A program made the translations under genes and the position numbers. From Jannaschia pagri (GTDB lineage Bacteria; Pseudomonadota; Alphaproteobacteria; Rhodobacterales; Rhodobacteraceae): 64,000 nucleotides of DNA. The stretch covers positions 169,974 to 233,973 of the forward strand of contig NZ_BPFH01000006.1 in NCBI RefSeq assembly GCF_019655435.1, given 5' to 3'. Each line of letters opens with the position of its first letter. Within the stretch, counting starts at the first letter, position 1. Below, piece after piece: positions 1 through 8,373 of the stretch. The notes beneath the pieces are model-generated. The model had not been told where the DNA came from. It made no database searches and saw only the letters and a list, made by a program, of their open reading frames with translations.

Positions 1-917
1 TCGACCACCTGTTCGATGGCCCCCCGGGGCGGGACGGGCGGTTCGTGTTGCACCATGGGGATATGACCGATTCCTCGTCCCTGACGCGGATCCTGTCGTC
101 CGTGCGTCCCGATGAGGTCTATAACCTCGCCGCCCAATCCCACGTCGCCGTGTCCTTCGAAGAGCCGGAGTATACCGCCAATTCCGATGCCCTTGGCCCC
201 CTGCGCCTGTTGGAGGCGATCCGCTTTCTGGAATTGCCAACCAAGTTCTACCAGGCCTCCACCTCGGAGCTATACGGCCTTGTCCAACAGGTCCCCCAGA
301 CCGAGGCAACGCCGTTCTACCCCCGCTCGCCCTATGCGGTCGCCAAGCTCTATGCCTATTGGATCACGGTCAACTACCGCGAGGCCTATGACCTGTTTGC
401 CTGCAATGGCATCTTGTTCAATCACGAAAGCCCTTTGCGTGGTGAGACCTTCGTGACGCGCAAGATCACCCGGGCGCTGGCGCGACTGAAGCTGGGCGGC
501 TCCGAGGTGCTGCGCCTCGGCAACATGGACGCCAAGCGCGATTGGGGCCATGCCCGCGACTACGTCGAGATGATGTGGCTGATGCTGCAACAGGACGCGC
601 CCGAGGACTTCGTCATCGCCACGGGCGTGCAGTATTCCGTCCGCGATTTCGTCCGCGCCGCCTGTGCGGCCCTGGACATGGAGATCACCTTCGACGGCGA
701 AGGCCTGGAGGAGGTCGGGCGCGATGCCTCTGGCCGCGTGATCTGTCAGGTGGATCCCCGCTATTTCCGCCCGGCTGAGGTGGAGACCCTGCTCGGCGAC
801 GCCGCCAAGGCGCGCGAGAAGCTGGGCTGGGTGCCGCGCACTTCCTTCGACGCGTTGGTGCAGGAGATGGCCGCCTCTGATCTGGCTGAGGCGGAGCGGG
901 AGCGCCGCAATGGCTGA
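1..917 (+). CDS. gmd: GDP-mannose 4,6-dehydratase (5' end outside window)
   Basis: This enzyme converts GDP-D-mannose to GDP-4-keto-6-deoxymannose, the first step to GDP-L-fucose. The reading frame is open from base 3 (DHLFDG...), so the true start and the N-terminal Rossmann glycine motif lie upstream of the window. Visible family marks are STSELYG, the catalytic YxxxK pair in [12 protein letters not shown], and [18 protein letters not shown], typical of the GMD group of short-chain dehydrogenases. About 305 residues are present of the usual 345-370. The stop overlaps the start of fcl by 8 bases, so the two pathway genes are probably translated together. Confidence 0.95.
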   Translation, partial: DHLFDGPPGRDGRFVLHHGDMTDSSSLTRILSSVRPDEVYNLAAQSHVAVSFEEPEYTANSDALGPLRLLEAIRFLELPTKFYQASTSELYGLVQQVPQTEATPFYPRSPYAVAKLYAYWITVNYREAYDLFACNGILFNHESPLRGETFVTRKITRALARLKLGGSEVLRLGNMDAKRDWGHARDYVEMMWLMLQQDAPEDFVIATGVQYSVRDFVRAACAALDMEITFDGEGLEEVGRDASGRVICQVDPRYFRPAEVETLLGDAAKAREKLGWVPRTSFDALVQEMAASDLAEAERERRNG

Positions 918-1842
918 GTTCGACCTGTCCGGTAAGCGGGTGTTCGTGGCGGGCCACCGAGGCATGGTCGGCAGCGCGATTGTGCGTCGCTTGGCCTCTG
1001 AAGGGTGCGAGGTGCTGACGGCCACCCGAGCCGAGATGGACCTGACCGACCAGGCGGCGGTACGGGCTTGGTTCGCGGCGCATAAGCCGGACGTCGTTTT
1101 CCTGGCGGCGGCCCATGTGGGCGGGATCCTGGCGAACGACACCTATCCGGCGGATTTTCTCTACCTCAATCTCATGATCGAGGCGAATGTCATCCACGCC
1201 GCCCACGAGGTTGGGGTGGCTAAGCTGATGTTCCTTGGCTCGTCCTGCATCTACCCCAAGCTCGCCCCCCAACCGATCCCCGAAGACGCCCTGCTGACCG
1301 GCCCGCTGGAGCCGACGAACGAATGGTACGCCGTGGCCAAGATCGCAGGGATCAAGCTCTGCCAGGCCTATCGTCGCCAGCACGGGTGCGATTTCATCTC
1401 GGCCATGCCCACAAACCTCTATGGCACCGGCGATAACTATCATCCCGAGAACAGCCACGTCCTCCCCGCCATGATCCGCCGCTTCACCGAGGCGGTGGCA
1501 GCCCAAACCCCTGAGGTCACGATCTGGGGCACGGGCACCCCCCTGCGGGAGTTTATGCACGCCGATGATTGCGCCGATGCGCTGGTCTTCCTGACCAAAC
1601 ACTACTCTGACGAGGGCCATGTGAACGTCGGCTCCGGGCAGGAGGTGTCGATCCTCGACCTCGCCCATTTGGTCGCCCGTGCCACCGGCTATACCGGCCA
1701 GATCGCAACCGACCCCGGCAAGCCCGATGGCACCCCCCGTAAGCTGATGGATAGCGGCACGCTGACAGCTATGGGCTGGTCCCCCAATGTCCCGCTGGCC
1801 GAAGGCATCGCCCGAACGGTCGCGGAATACCGCGCGCTCTAA
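910..1842 (+). CDS. fcl: GDP-L-fucose synthase
   Basis: This 310-residue epimerase/reductase turns GDP-4-keto-6-deoxymannose into GDP-L-fucose using NADPH. The N-terminus has the nucleotide-binding [14 protein letters not shown]. Further on are [10 protein letters not shown] and the catalytic tyrosine-lysine pair in [15 protein letters not shown], both diagnostic of Fcl/WcaG. The length is normal for the family. It starts inside the gmd stop region (8-base overlap), forming a two-gene GDP-fucose unit. The likely consumer is the GT11 gene that follows on the other strand. The alternative wcaG is a synonym, not a different function. Confidence 0.96.
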   Translation: MAEFDLSGKRVFVAGHRGMVGSAIVRRLASEGCEVLTATRAEMDLTDQAAVRAWFAAHKPDVVFLAAAHVGGILANDTYPADFLYLNLMIEANVIHAAHEVGVAKLMFLGSSCIYPKLAPQPIPEDALLTGPLEPTNEWYAVAKIAGIKLCQAYRRQHGCDFISAMPTNLYGTGDNYHPENSHVLPAMIRRFTEAVAAQTPEVTIWGTGTPLREFMHADDCADALVFLTKHYSDEGHVNVGSGQEVSILDLAHLVARATGYTGQIATDPGKPDGTPRKLMDSGTLTAMGWSPNVPLAEGIARTVAEYRAL

Positions 1843-1924
1843 CCCCTTCTTCTCGGGGAAAATACTCCGGGGAGCGCGAGGGGTTGGCCCCTCGCTGGCG
1901 CGACGCCAAAGGCGGCGCAACCTA

Positions 1925-2767
1925 TCAGACCCGATACCAATCCACGGGCAAAATATCAGGATTGTGCTGCCTCGGATCCGCGAACCAGACGTCCGGGGCG
2001 ACGACGATTTTGTCTCTGGACGGGTTTCGCCAGGCCCCCCACCAACTAAAGGTGGAATTGGCGATGATGTGGTGATCGCAGACCGACATCAGCTCCATGT
2101 CCTCGTGACCTGCGTCGGGGCCATTGTGCCCGATCACCGACATGTCGGCGTCTAGGTGCAGGGTCTCGCGCACCCAATCGGGGTCGTCTGAGAACGCGAA
2201 GACGTGCGGTCGCGTGCCGAGGAGGTCCGTCAGGGCCGACAAGGCGCGCGCGTAGTAAGCCGCGTCGCAGGTGCCGTGGTTGCCCGCCGACAGATAATCT
2301 CCCCGCCGCACATGGAGCGAGACGGCATGGGGTGTTTCGGCGATCCGGTCGCGCCACCGGGTGCTTTCGCCCGAGAGCGGCTCAAGCAGTGTGAGGTCCT
2401 GTCGAATGGCGTTCCCATGGTCGGCAAAATACCGCTCCGACTGGAAATAGCCGTGCAAGTAAGTGCCATCGGAGGCCCCTGTCACAGCAGCATTCACCCC
2501 CAGGCCCCGCTCGCGCAGCAGTTGGCCGCCGAACGCCCGCCATGCCAGATATCGCAGGGGGTGGGCCTTGCGACCCGGCGGCAAGGTCTCGGGCGGGACA
2601 TGCCGGATGGCGTAGCGGTGCAGTTGTAGCCCGGCGTGCCCCCCCAAGAGCGTGGTGTCACGGGTGTCCAGCGCCAGATCTACTCCCAGGCGGTCGGCCA
2701 GTGCGCGGGCGGTGGCATATTGGAACATCTGGTTGCCCAGACCCCCGAAGAGGCGTGCAGTTATCAT
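1925..2767 (-). CDS. GT11 family fucosyltransferase (alpha-1,2-fucosyltransferase-like)
   Basis: This 280-residue protein probably transfers L-fucose from GDP-fucose to a sugar acceptor. GT11 motifs are clear: the N-terminal ARLFGGLGNQMFQYATARAL, the donor-binding HVRRGDY, and the C-terminal IIANSTFSWWGAW. I chose the ATG at 2767, which gives the conserved MITARLFGGLGNQ start; the frame is open 12 codons further upstream. It is convergent with fcl, so donor synthesis and use are adjacent but on opposite strands. Family knowledge predicts an alpha-1,2 linkage, but the acceptor (O-antigen, capsule or exopolysaccharide) cannot be read from the sequence. Confidence 0.88.
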   Translation of the reverse strand: MITARLFGGLGNQMFQYATARALADRLGVDLALDTRDTTLLGGHAGLQLHRYAIRHVPPETLPPGRKAHPLRYLAWRAFGGQLLRERGLGVNAAVTGASDGTYLHGYFQSERYFADHGNAIRQDLTLLEPLSGESTRWRDRIAETPHAVSLHVRRGDYLSAGNHGTCDAAYYARALSALTDLLGTRPHVFAFSDDPDWVRETLHLDADMSVIGHNGPDAGHEDMELMSVCDHHIIANSTFSWWGAWRNPSRDKIVVAPDVWFADPRQHNPDILPVDWYRV

Positions 2768-2811
2768 GGCTGGTTCTTGCCAAAGGCCGCGCCGGATGGC
2801 CATAGCGAGGC

Positions 2812-3840
2812 ATGGCCGAACTGATTGTCACCAACCTGAACCGCAACTTCACCGGGGTCTCGGCCACGGCTGCGGGCGTCGTGCGCCAACAGGCGACGCG
2901 CTACGACATGGCCTTGGCGGGACACGCCCTGCCGGGTGCGCCGGATCCGGTGACACTGGCCCGCGCCCGTGCCCTCAGCCGTGCGCCGGGTGACCGCCCC
3001 TTCGCCATCTGGCATGTGCGGCGCAACCCCGAGATGCGCCACGGCATCTGGGCGCGTGATGTTCTGCACCTGCCCATCCGGCTCGTTTTTACCTCGGCGG
3101 CGCAGCGGCGCCATTCGGCCTATCCGCGCTGGCTAATATCGCGGATGGATGCGGTGATCGCCACGACCGAGGCGGCGGCCACCTACGTGCCCCATGTGCG
3201 CGCGGTTGTCCCCCATGGTGTCGATACCGACCGTTGGGTCCCTGCGGCTGACCGCGCCACCGCATGGGCTGAAACGGGGTACGGCGGCACCGCTGGTGTG
3301 GCCTGCATCGGACGCATTCGGCCCGAGAAGGGCACCGACCGATTTGTGGAGACGATGTTGCAGGTGCTGCCGCACCGTCCCGGCCTGACGGCTTTGGTTA
3401 TCGGGCGCGCGGGGCGACAGCATCAGGCCTTTGCCGAAGACCTGCGCGCGCGCGTCGCAGCGGCTGGCCTGTCCGAGCGCCTGCTCTTTCCCGGTGAGAT
3501 CCCGGCAGATCGTCTGCCCACCGTGATGCGCGGCCTCTCGGCGCTGGTGGCCCTGCCACGGTACGAGGGGTACGGCATGACCCCCTTGGAGGCCATGGCT
3601 TCGGGCGTGCCCTTCGTGGCGACGGATACGGGCCATTTCCGGGCGTTTGACGGCGGGTCGGTGGTGCCCAATGACGAAGGCGCCGCATCTGCGGCCAGCG
3701 ACGCCCTGGGGGCCCTCTTGGACGACGTGCCGCGTTGGGCCAAAGGTGTCCGACGACGGGCCGTCACCGCCTATGGCATCGCACGCGAGGTCGAGGGCAT
3801 CGGCGCCGTCTACGATGAACTGTGGGAGGGCAGGCAATGA
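2812..3840 (+). CDS. GT4-type glycosyltransferase
   Basis: This 342-residue GT-B fold glycosyltransferase carries the C-terminal donor-binding region of family 4: GRIRPEKGTDRFVE around residue 165, and PRYEGYGMTPLEAMASG with the E-x7-E arrangement, followed by VPFVATDTGHF. The N-terminal acceptor half is less conserved (VTNLNRNFTGVSATAAGVV). It starts 44 bases from the divergent GT11 gene and overlaps the next gene by 4 bases (ATGA at 3837-3840). The sequence resembles core-type LPS or capsule transferases of alphaproteobacteria, but the sugar and linkage are unknown. Confidence 0.85.
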   Translation: MAELIVTNLNRNFTGVSATAAGVVRQQATRYDMALAGHALPGAPDPVTLARARALSRAPGDRPFAIWHVRRNPEMRHGIWARDVLHLPIRLVFTSAAQRRHSAYPRWLISRMDAVIATTEAAATYVPHVRAVVPHGVDTDRWVPAADRATAWAETGYGGTAGVACIGRIRPEKGTDRFVETMLQVLPHRPGLTALVIGRAGRQHQAFAEDLRARVAAAGLSERLLFPGEIPADRLPTVMRGLSALVALPRYEGYGMTPLEAMASGVPFVATDTGHFRAFDGGSVVPNDEGAASAASDALGALLDDVPRWAKGVRRRAVTAYGIAREVEGIGAVYDELWEGRQ

Positions 3841-4574
3841 CGACGCGGATCGACGGGGCGTTGATCATTCACCTGCCGCGCGCCACGGCCCGGGCCGCCC
3901 AGGTTCGGCAGCTTCAGCAGCAACTCCCGGTGCCGACAACGGTTTTGGAGGCCGTCGATGGTCGCACGGCAGGGCCCGAAATCCTTGCGGCCTATGACCC
4001 GGCGGGCGGCGCCCTGCGTCCCGCGTATCCCTTTGGGTTGCAGCCGTCTGAAATCGCTTGCTTCCTGAGCCATCGCGCCGCTTGGAGCCATATCCTGGAG
4101 GCTAGATGGGAGGCCGCTGTGATCTTGGAGGACGACGCCGGTCTGGAGCCTGAGATCTTCGCGCAGGCGCTCGCCCTGGCGCAGGCGCATCCCGGGGATG
4201 GTCTGATCCAGCTTCAGACGCGCGCCCAGCCCGAGGCCGACGTCATTGCCCGGGAGGGGGCGGTGACCCTCACGGAGCCTGCCCTATCGCCACTGCGGAC
4301 AACGGCGGCGGTGGTCACACGGCAGGCCGCCACAGGCTTGTTGGCGGCAACCGAAACCTTTGATCGGCCGATTGATGTGATGCTCCAGATGCACTGGGTG
4401 ACAGGCGTTCGGGCAAGGGTTATCTGGCCATCGGGCGTGCAAGAGGTCTCGGACGCGGTTGGCGGCACCACCATTCAAAAGAAGAACCGTGGGATGTGGG
4501 ATCGGGTAAACCGAGAAATCCGCCGTCCGCTGTTTCGCGCGGCCATGGCGCGGCGGGCGCGCGCGGGACGCTAA
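3837..4574 (+). CDS. Glycosyltransferase family 25 (LPS biosynthesis type)
   Basis: This 245-residue protein matches GT25 (Glyco_transf_25, LgtB/LpsA-like). It begins MTTRIDGALIIHLPRATAR, has the family core PSEIACFLSHRAAWSHIL followed by the acidic nucleotide-sugar and metal motif VILEDDAGLEP, and ends in a basic tail. I chose the ATG at 3837 because it overlaps the GT4 stop as ATGA; a GTG at 3822 in the same frame is less likely. GT25 members usually add a single hexose to LPS core. The 4-base coupling suggests both transferases act on the same glycan. Confidence 0.85.
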   Translation: MTTRIDGALIIHLPRATARAAQVRQLQQQLPVPTTVLEAVDGRTAGPEILAAYDPAGGALRPAYPFGLQPSEIACFLSHRAAWSHILEARWEAAVILEDDAGLEPEIFAQALALAQAHPGDGLIQLQTRAQPEADVIAREGAVTLTEPALSPLRTTAAVVTRQAATGLLAATETFDRPIDVMLQMHWVTGVRARVIWPSGVQEVSDAVGGTTIQKKNRGMWDRVNREIRRPLFRAAMARRARAGR

Positions 4575-4579
4575 GGTTC

Positions 4580-5263
4580 TCAGATCGCACGCGCTTTCAA
4601 GGCGCGGTAGAAGGGCAGCGCAGCAGCCAAAAGGTCGTCGCGCGTCACCTGCGGCAGGGGACCTTCAGGGCCTGCAAACCCGGTGGAGCGGTGGACGGCC
4701 CCGTACCAATGGCGCGCCCAAACCCCATCGGCGGCGTGCCCGCCTGCGGGCCAGCGCAGCATGGCGTCGGTCCACGGCAGGCCGCATTCGGCGCAGATCT
4801 TGCGCAACATTTTCTCCGGATTGTTCCGTAGGTCCGAGGTATCCACCACAATCCCGCCGAACCGATCATAGAGCGTGGCTTGGGCGGCGAAGGCGATGTC
4901 GTCTTCGGTGATCTCGTCCCGTTTCGCGCCATAGCTTGCAATGACCCGCGCCGGGTGACGGATCAGGTGAAGATGGACGGCGCCCTCGGCCCACCCTAAG
5001 GGCATCCCAGCCGACATATGGTGGGCCATATGCTTTTGATAGACGTGGGCTTTTGGTCGCGCTTGGCAAAGCTGGGCCACGTCGGCGGGGTCGGTCGGTT
5101 GGCCCGCTAGGATCTCATCTCGCATGGGGTGGGGCAGGCCCGTCGCCGCCAGATACGCGGCGTAGAATGGCTCATCCATCACATCGAAATCGGGGCGCGC
5201 GGCGAAGGCATACATCATCGCGGTCGACAGGTTTCGGGGGCCAGACCAGGCAAGCAGACGCAT
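4580..5263 (-). CDS. Sulfotransferase-like P-loop protein
   Basis: This 227-residue protein starts MRLLAWSGPRNLSTAMMY, where GPRNLST corresponds to the 5'-phosphosulfate-binding loop of sulfotransferases, followed by DVMDEPFYAAYL and the later LHLIRHPARVIASY, which resembles the 3'-phosphate-binding segment. The same domain occurs attached to branched-chain-aminotransferase-like proteins in plants, so sulfation of a sugar is possible but unproven. I chose the ATG at 5263; an upstream in-frame ATG at 5341 would add a non-conserved 26 residues. It is convergent with the GT25 gene, with a 5-base gap. The location beside fucose genes makes a glycan-modifying role attractive but inferred. Confidence 0.7.
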   Translation of the reverse strand: MRLLAWSGPRNLSTAMMYAFAARPDFDVMDEPFYAAYLAATGLPHPMRDEILAGQPTDPADVAQLCQARPKAHVYQKHMAHHMSAGMPLGWAEGAVHLHLIRHPARVIASYGAKRDEITEDDIAFAAQATLYDRFGGIVVDTSDLRNNPEKMLRKICAECGLPWTDAMLRWPAGGHAADGVWARHWYGAVHRSTGFAGPEGPLPQVTRDDLLAAALPFYRALKARAI

Positions 5264-5742
5264 GGGGGATCCAAGGGTGACGGACGGGTGATCTAGGTCC
5301 GAAGTCGCAGGGGCATCGGTCAAGGGATTTCGTAGCCCCAACGCTGCGGCAGGCCGGTCCGCAATGGGGGGCGATAGGGAGCCGTTTGGCGGTGGACGTG
5401 GCGTGTGGGTGCGCGACGGGCTTCGGCCTCTGCGGCCGTGACGTGCCAGGGCGGCGATGTTGCAGTGTGGGAGGGTTTATCTGGAAATCATCAGGGCCAC
5501 CGTCCGTCGGGGCTGCATCCGTGACGGAACGGTAGAAGGGCACCGGATATTGGTCCTGCGCCAGTCACACCCCCTCGTGGGTCCGCGACGGCGCTTTGTC
5601 ATCTGAAGGCCAAGCGGTGCGGTCTAGGATGGTTTTCGGCCATGGCATGGACGCCATAGGCGAAGGATCGCCGTCACGTTCGTGTGACTTGCCAGGAGGC
5701 TTCATTTCACACAAACTAAACCGAATAGTTTAGGAGGGTCCC
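5264..5742. other. Non-coding stretch of about 480 bases
   Basis: I see no convincing gene here. Reverse-strand frames in it lack family features and are probably shadows. It must hold the promoter of the sulfotransferase-like gene (leftward) and of the tiny membrane protein (rightward). The only structured site I can point to is the dyad at 5716-5733, listed separately. Confidence 0.6.
5716..5733. promoter_or_regulatory. Operator-like inverted repeat overlapping a ribosome binding site
   Basis: CTAAAC-cgaata-GTTTAG is a perfect 6-base dyad with a 6-base centre. Its right edge abuts the Shine-Dalgarno AGGAGG at 5732-5737 of the 47-residue gene. Dyads of this AAAC/GTTT type resemble TetR-family operators, but no such regulator is in the window. 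A weak mRNA hairpin that masks the ribosome binding site is the alternative. Confidence 0.4.
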
Positions 5743-5886
5743 ATGGCACCGGTGATATCCCAAAACGTTCGGCTCGCAGTATTGATCGCGGCCATCTTGT
5801 TCGGCTTGGTTCTGCAAAAACAGGTCCAGGGCACCCATCATGCGACCTGCGACGAGGATTGCGTGCAGTATTCCATGCTGGGGTAA
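5743..5886 (+). CDS. Tiny predicted membrane protein (47 aa)
   Basis: The ATG at 5743 follows an almost perfect Shine-Dalgarno, TAGGAGGGT, at 5731-5739, far stronger than most in this window, so I think this short frame is translated. The product has one hydrophobic helix (residues 11-24, LAVLIAAILFGLVL), a short polar C-terminal part with histidines, and two cysteines in CDEDC at 36-40 that could form a disulfide or bind metal if exported. I do not recognise the family. It stands alone, facing the convergent yggT gene 55 bases away. Whether it is secreted or stays anchored is unclear. Confidence 0.5.
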   Translation: MAPVISQNVRLAVLIAAILFGLVLQKQVQGTHHATCDEDCVQYSMLG

Positions 5887-5941
5887 GACGAACGGTCCCA
5901 TCGGAAAACGAGGCGGCAATCCTGCCCCTGTCACCGGCGCC

Positions 5942-6229
5942 TTAGAAAAAGGCCGCCGCATTGTTGATCATGATCGTGCGGATCACGAAAATCGCGAAGA
6001 TGACCACGAGCGGCGCCAGATCGAGCCCCCCCATCTGCGGCAAGGCACGCCGCACGGGGCCGTAGATCGGCTCTAGCAACCGTTCGAGACCCTGCCAGAT
6101 TTGGGAGACGAGCGGCTGGTGCAGGTTCAGCACGCCGAAATTGATCAGCCACGACATGATGATGTGCACCAGGATGATCGTCTGTGCGATGGACAGGACG
6201 AACATGATGATCTGGAAAAGGGACGTCAT
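5942..6229 (-). CDS. YggT family membrane protein
   Basis: This 95-residue integral membrane protein has the YggT family layout: an N-terminal helix (LFQIIMFVLSIAQTIILVHIIMSW), the conserved LNLHQPLVSQIWQGLERLLEPIYGPVRRALP loop in which proline and arginine positions match the family, and a second hydrophobic segment near the C-terminus ending in a run of alanines and phenylalanines. The role of YggT proteins is not firmly known; they are linked to osmotic tolerance and envelope maintenance. It is a single gene, transcribed away from the thioesterase gene. Confidence 0.88.
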   Translation of the reverse strand: MTSLFQIIMFVLSIAQTIILVHIIMSWLINFGVLNLHQPLVSQIWQGLERLLEPIYGPVRRALPQMGGLDLAPLVVIFAIFVIRTIMINNAAAFF

Positions 6230-6338
6230 AATTTACCTTCGGCTGTGTCTGTCCCTGACTTAGGCATCGCGGACGGCCCAGGCAAGCTGACGTACCGTTT
6301 CCCTTGACCCCGTGCGGGGCAGGGCACAGATCGGCTGA

Positions 6339-6908
6339 ATGTATCCTTTCTTCAGATTTGCCTGGCAATTGTGGTCCGTCCGTAGCCTCGCCCCGATGGC
6401 CATCACCGATGAACACGTCAGCCATCACCTCTGTATGCCCTGGGATTTGGACGGATTTCTGGAACTCAATAACGGGCGCACCCTGACGCTCTATGATCTG
6501 GGCCGGTTCGGGGCCGGGGCGCGCGTGGGGCTATCCTCTGTTTTGCGGCAGCGCCGGTGGGGCCTGGCCGTGGCCGGGTGTTCCGTCCGCTATCGTAAGC
6601 GAGTGACGGCCCTGCAACGGATCGAGATGCGGACCCGCTGCATCAGTTGGGACGCGCGCTTCATCTACATTGTGCAATCCATGTGGGTCGGCGGCACCTG
6701 TACCTCGGAGGCCCTGATGCGGACCGCTGTAACCTCGCGCGCAGGCACCGTGCCGCCGTCCGAGGTGATGGACGCCTTGGGTTGGGAAGGTCCCGCGCCA
6801 GAGCCTCCGGCCTGGGTCGCCGCCTGGATCGAGGCCGAGGGCACCCGGCCATGGCCCCCGCAAGGACCGGCAGCGGTGCCCGAGGGCCACGTTCCACCGA
6901 CCGTCTGA
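6339..6908 (+). CDS. Acyl-CoA thioesterase-like protein (hotdog fold)
   Basis: This 189-residue protein resembles the 4HBT-type thioesterase family common in Rhodobacterales: MYPFFRFAWQL at the start, then CMPWDLDGFLELNNGRTLTLYDLGR, where the LNNGR segment matches the conserved hotdog active-site helix, and RISVRYRKRV-like strands after it. Such enzymes hydrolyse acyl-CoA thioesters, but the chain length is not predictable. The C-terminal 30 residues are rich in proline and tryptophan and look variable. It precedes the MFS permease gene by 73 bases. Confidence 0.75.
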   Translation: MYPFFRFAWQLWSVRSLAPMAITDEHVSHHLCMPWDLDGFLELNNGRTLTLYDLGRFGAGARVGLSSVLRQRRWGLAVAGCSVRYRKRVTALQRIEMRTRCISWDARFIYIVQSMWVGGTCTSEALMRTAVTSRAGTVPPSEVMDALGWEGPAPEPPAWVAAWIEAEGTRPWPPQGPAAVPEGHVPPTV

Positions 6909-6981
6909 CACCGTCTGTCACCATGCCGTTGCGCCCCTGTGGTCTGCGCCCCATGGTGTGCGCCGGACCCAGGGGGATGCG

Positions 6982-8373
6982 ATGAGAGACCTGACGCAAA
7001 AGCGCCGCGTGCGCGGGTGGATGATGTTCGACGTCGCGTCCCAGCCGTTTTACACGCTTTGCCTGACGTTCCTATTCGGTCCCTACCTAACCTCGACCCT
7101 GACCGAGGTGTGGCAGGCCGGTGGTGTGCCCGAGCAGCAGTCGGATGCCGATGCCCAGGCGCTGTGGTCGCGGTTGCAGATGATGATCGGTCTGGCGATC
7201 GCGGTGACGGCCCCGTTTCTGGGCGCCTTGGCGGATCGGACGGGGCGCCGACGGGGCTGGATCCTGTTGTTTTCCGCCTTCTATGTCGCGGGAACGGCTG
7301 GCCTTTGGCTTATGATGCCCGATGGCAGCGGTCTGACCGTGGCGTTGATCGCCTTTGCCATGGCGATGATTGGGGCCGAGTACACGACCATTTACACCAA
7401 CGCGATGTTGCCGGACTTGGTGCCCGCGTCCCAAACGGGGCGCGTGTCGGGCCGAGGCTATGCCATCGGATACGCTGGCGGTGTGCTGGCCTTGTTCATC
7501 ATGTTGCTGGGCTTTGCTGACAATGCAGAGGGGCGCACTTTCTTGGAGGGTGTGCCTCTCTTTGGGTTGGATGGCGCCGCGCGGGAGGGGACGCGCTTTG
7601 TCGGCCCCTTTTCAGCCCTCTGGTTCATCGTCTTCATGGTGCCCTTCTTCCTCTGGGTGAAAGATCCCGCAGGGGCGGTTGGCGGCGCGTCCCTGCGCCA
7701 GGCTTGGCTGGATGTGCGGACCCTCGTGCGGAAGGTCCCGGCCCAGCGCAGCCTGTCGGCTTGGCTTCTGAGTTCCATGTTCTTTCGGGATGCTTTGGTC
7801 GCGCTCTACGCCTTTGGCGGAACCTATGCGGCCCTGGTCCTCGACTGGGAGACGACGTCCATCGGCATCTTTGGTATTCTGAGTGCGATCACCGCAGGGG
7901 TGGCCAGCTACATTGGGGCCAACATCGACGCGCGGCACGGGCCGAAGCCAGCCATCACCGCTATGATCCTGACGCTGACGGGGGTCGTTGCGCTTCTGTG
8001 TCTGATGTCGCGCGAGGCGTTTCTGTTCATCCCCCTGTCCGAGGGCAGCCTGGTCCCAGACGTCGTCTTTTACATCATCGGGTGCGTGATCGGCGGGGCT
8101 GGGGGCGTTTTGCAGGCGGCCAGCCGCACGATGATGGTGCGCCATGCGGATCCGGCACGCCCGACCGAGGCCTTCGGACTCTATGCGCTCTCGGGCAAAG
8201 CGACGGCTTTTCTCGCGCCAGCCCTGATCTGGATCGCGACGGATCTGACCGGGTCGGCACGGTTGGGTATTCTGCCGGTGGCGGGTCTGTTCATGTTGGG
8301 ATTGCTGCTGTTAGTCTGGGTGAAACCGAATGGGGAGCACACCGCATGGTCCGAACCGTCCTCGCCTGTCTGA
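6982..8373 (+). CDS. MFS transporter, UMF1/Atg22-like
   Basis: This 463-residue permease has about 12 hydrophobic helices and the UMF1 family start RGWMMFDVASQPFYTLCLTF followed by FGPYLTSTL. The cytoplasmic loop motif between helices 2 and 3 reads GALADRTGRRRGW. I chose the ATG at 6982 (preceded by AGGGGG) rather than the one at 6958, which would add eight unmatched residues. UMF1 members are related to yeast Atg22 amino-acid effluxers, but bacterial substrates are unknown. Its 3' end overlaps mepA by 28 bases, so transport and murein cleavage genes share a transcript. Confidence 0.85.
   Translation: MRDLTQKRRVRGWMMFDVASQPFYTLCLTFLFGPYLTSTLTEVWQAGGVPEQQSDADAQALWSRLQMMIGLAIAVTAPFLGALADRTGRRRGWILLFSAFYVAGTAGLWLMMPDGSGLTVALIAFAMAMIGAEYTTIYTNAMLPDLVPASQTGRVSGRGYAIGYAGGVLALFIMLLGFADNAEGRTFLEGVPLFGLDGAAREGTRFVGPFSALWFIVFMVPFFLWVKDPAGAVGGASLRQAWLDVRTLVRKVPAQRSLSAWLLSSMFFRDALVALYAFGGTYAALVLDWETTSIGIFGILSAITAGVASYIGANIDARHGPKPAITAMILTLTGVVALLCLMSREAFLFIPLSEGSLVPDVVFYIIGCVIGGAGGVLQAASRTMMVRHADPARPTEAFGLYALSGKATAFLAPALIWIATDLTGSARLGILPVAGLFMLGLLLLVWVKPNGEHTAWSEPSSPV

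Noticed and set aside
685..1920. Long reverse-strand open frame opposite gmd and fcl
   Set aside because: It is antisense to two genes with clear family motifs and its translation, rich in arginine and glycine without motifs, is typical of a GC-rich shadow frame.
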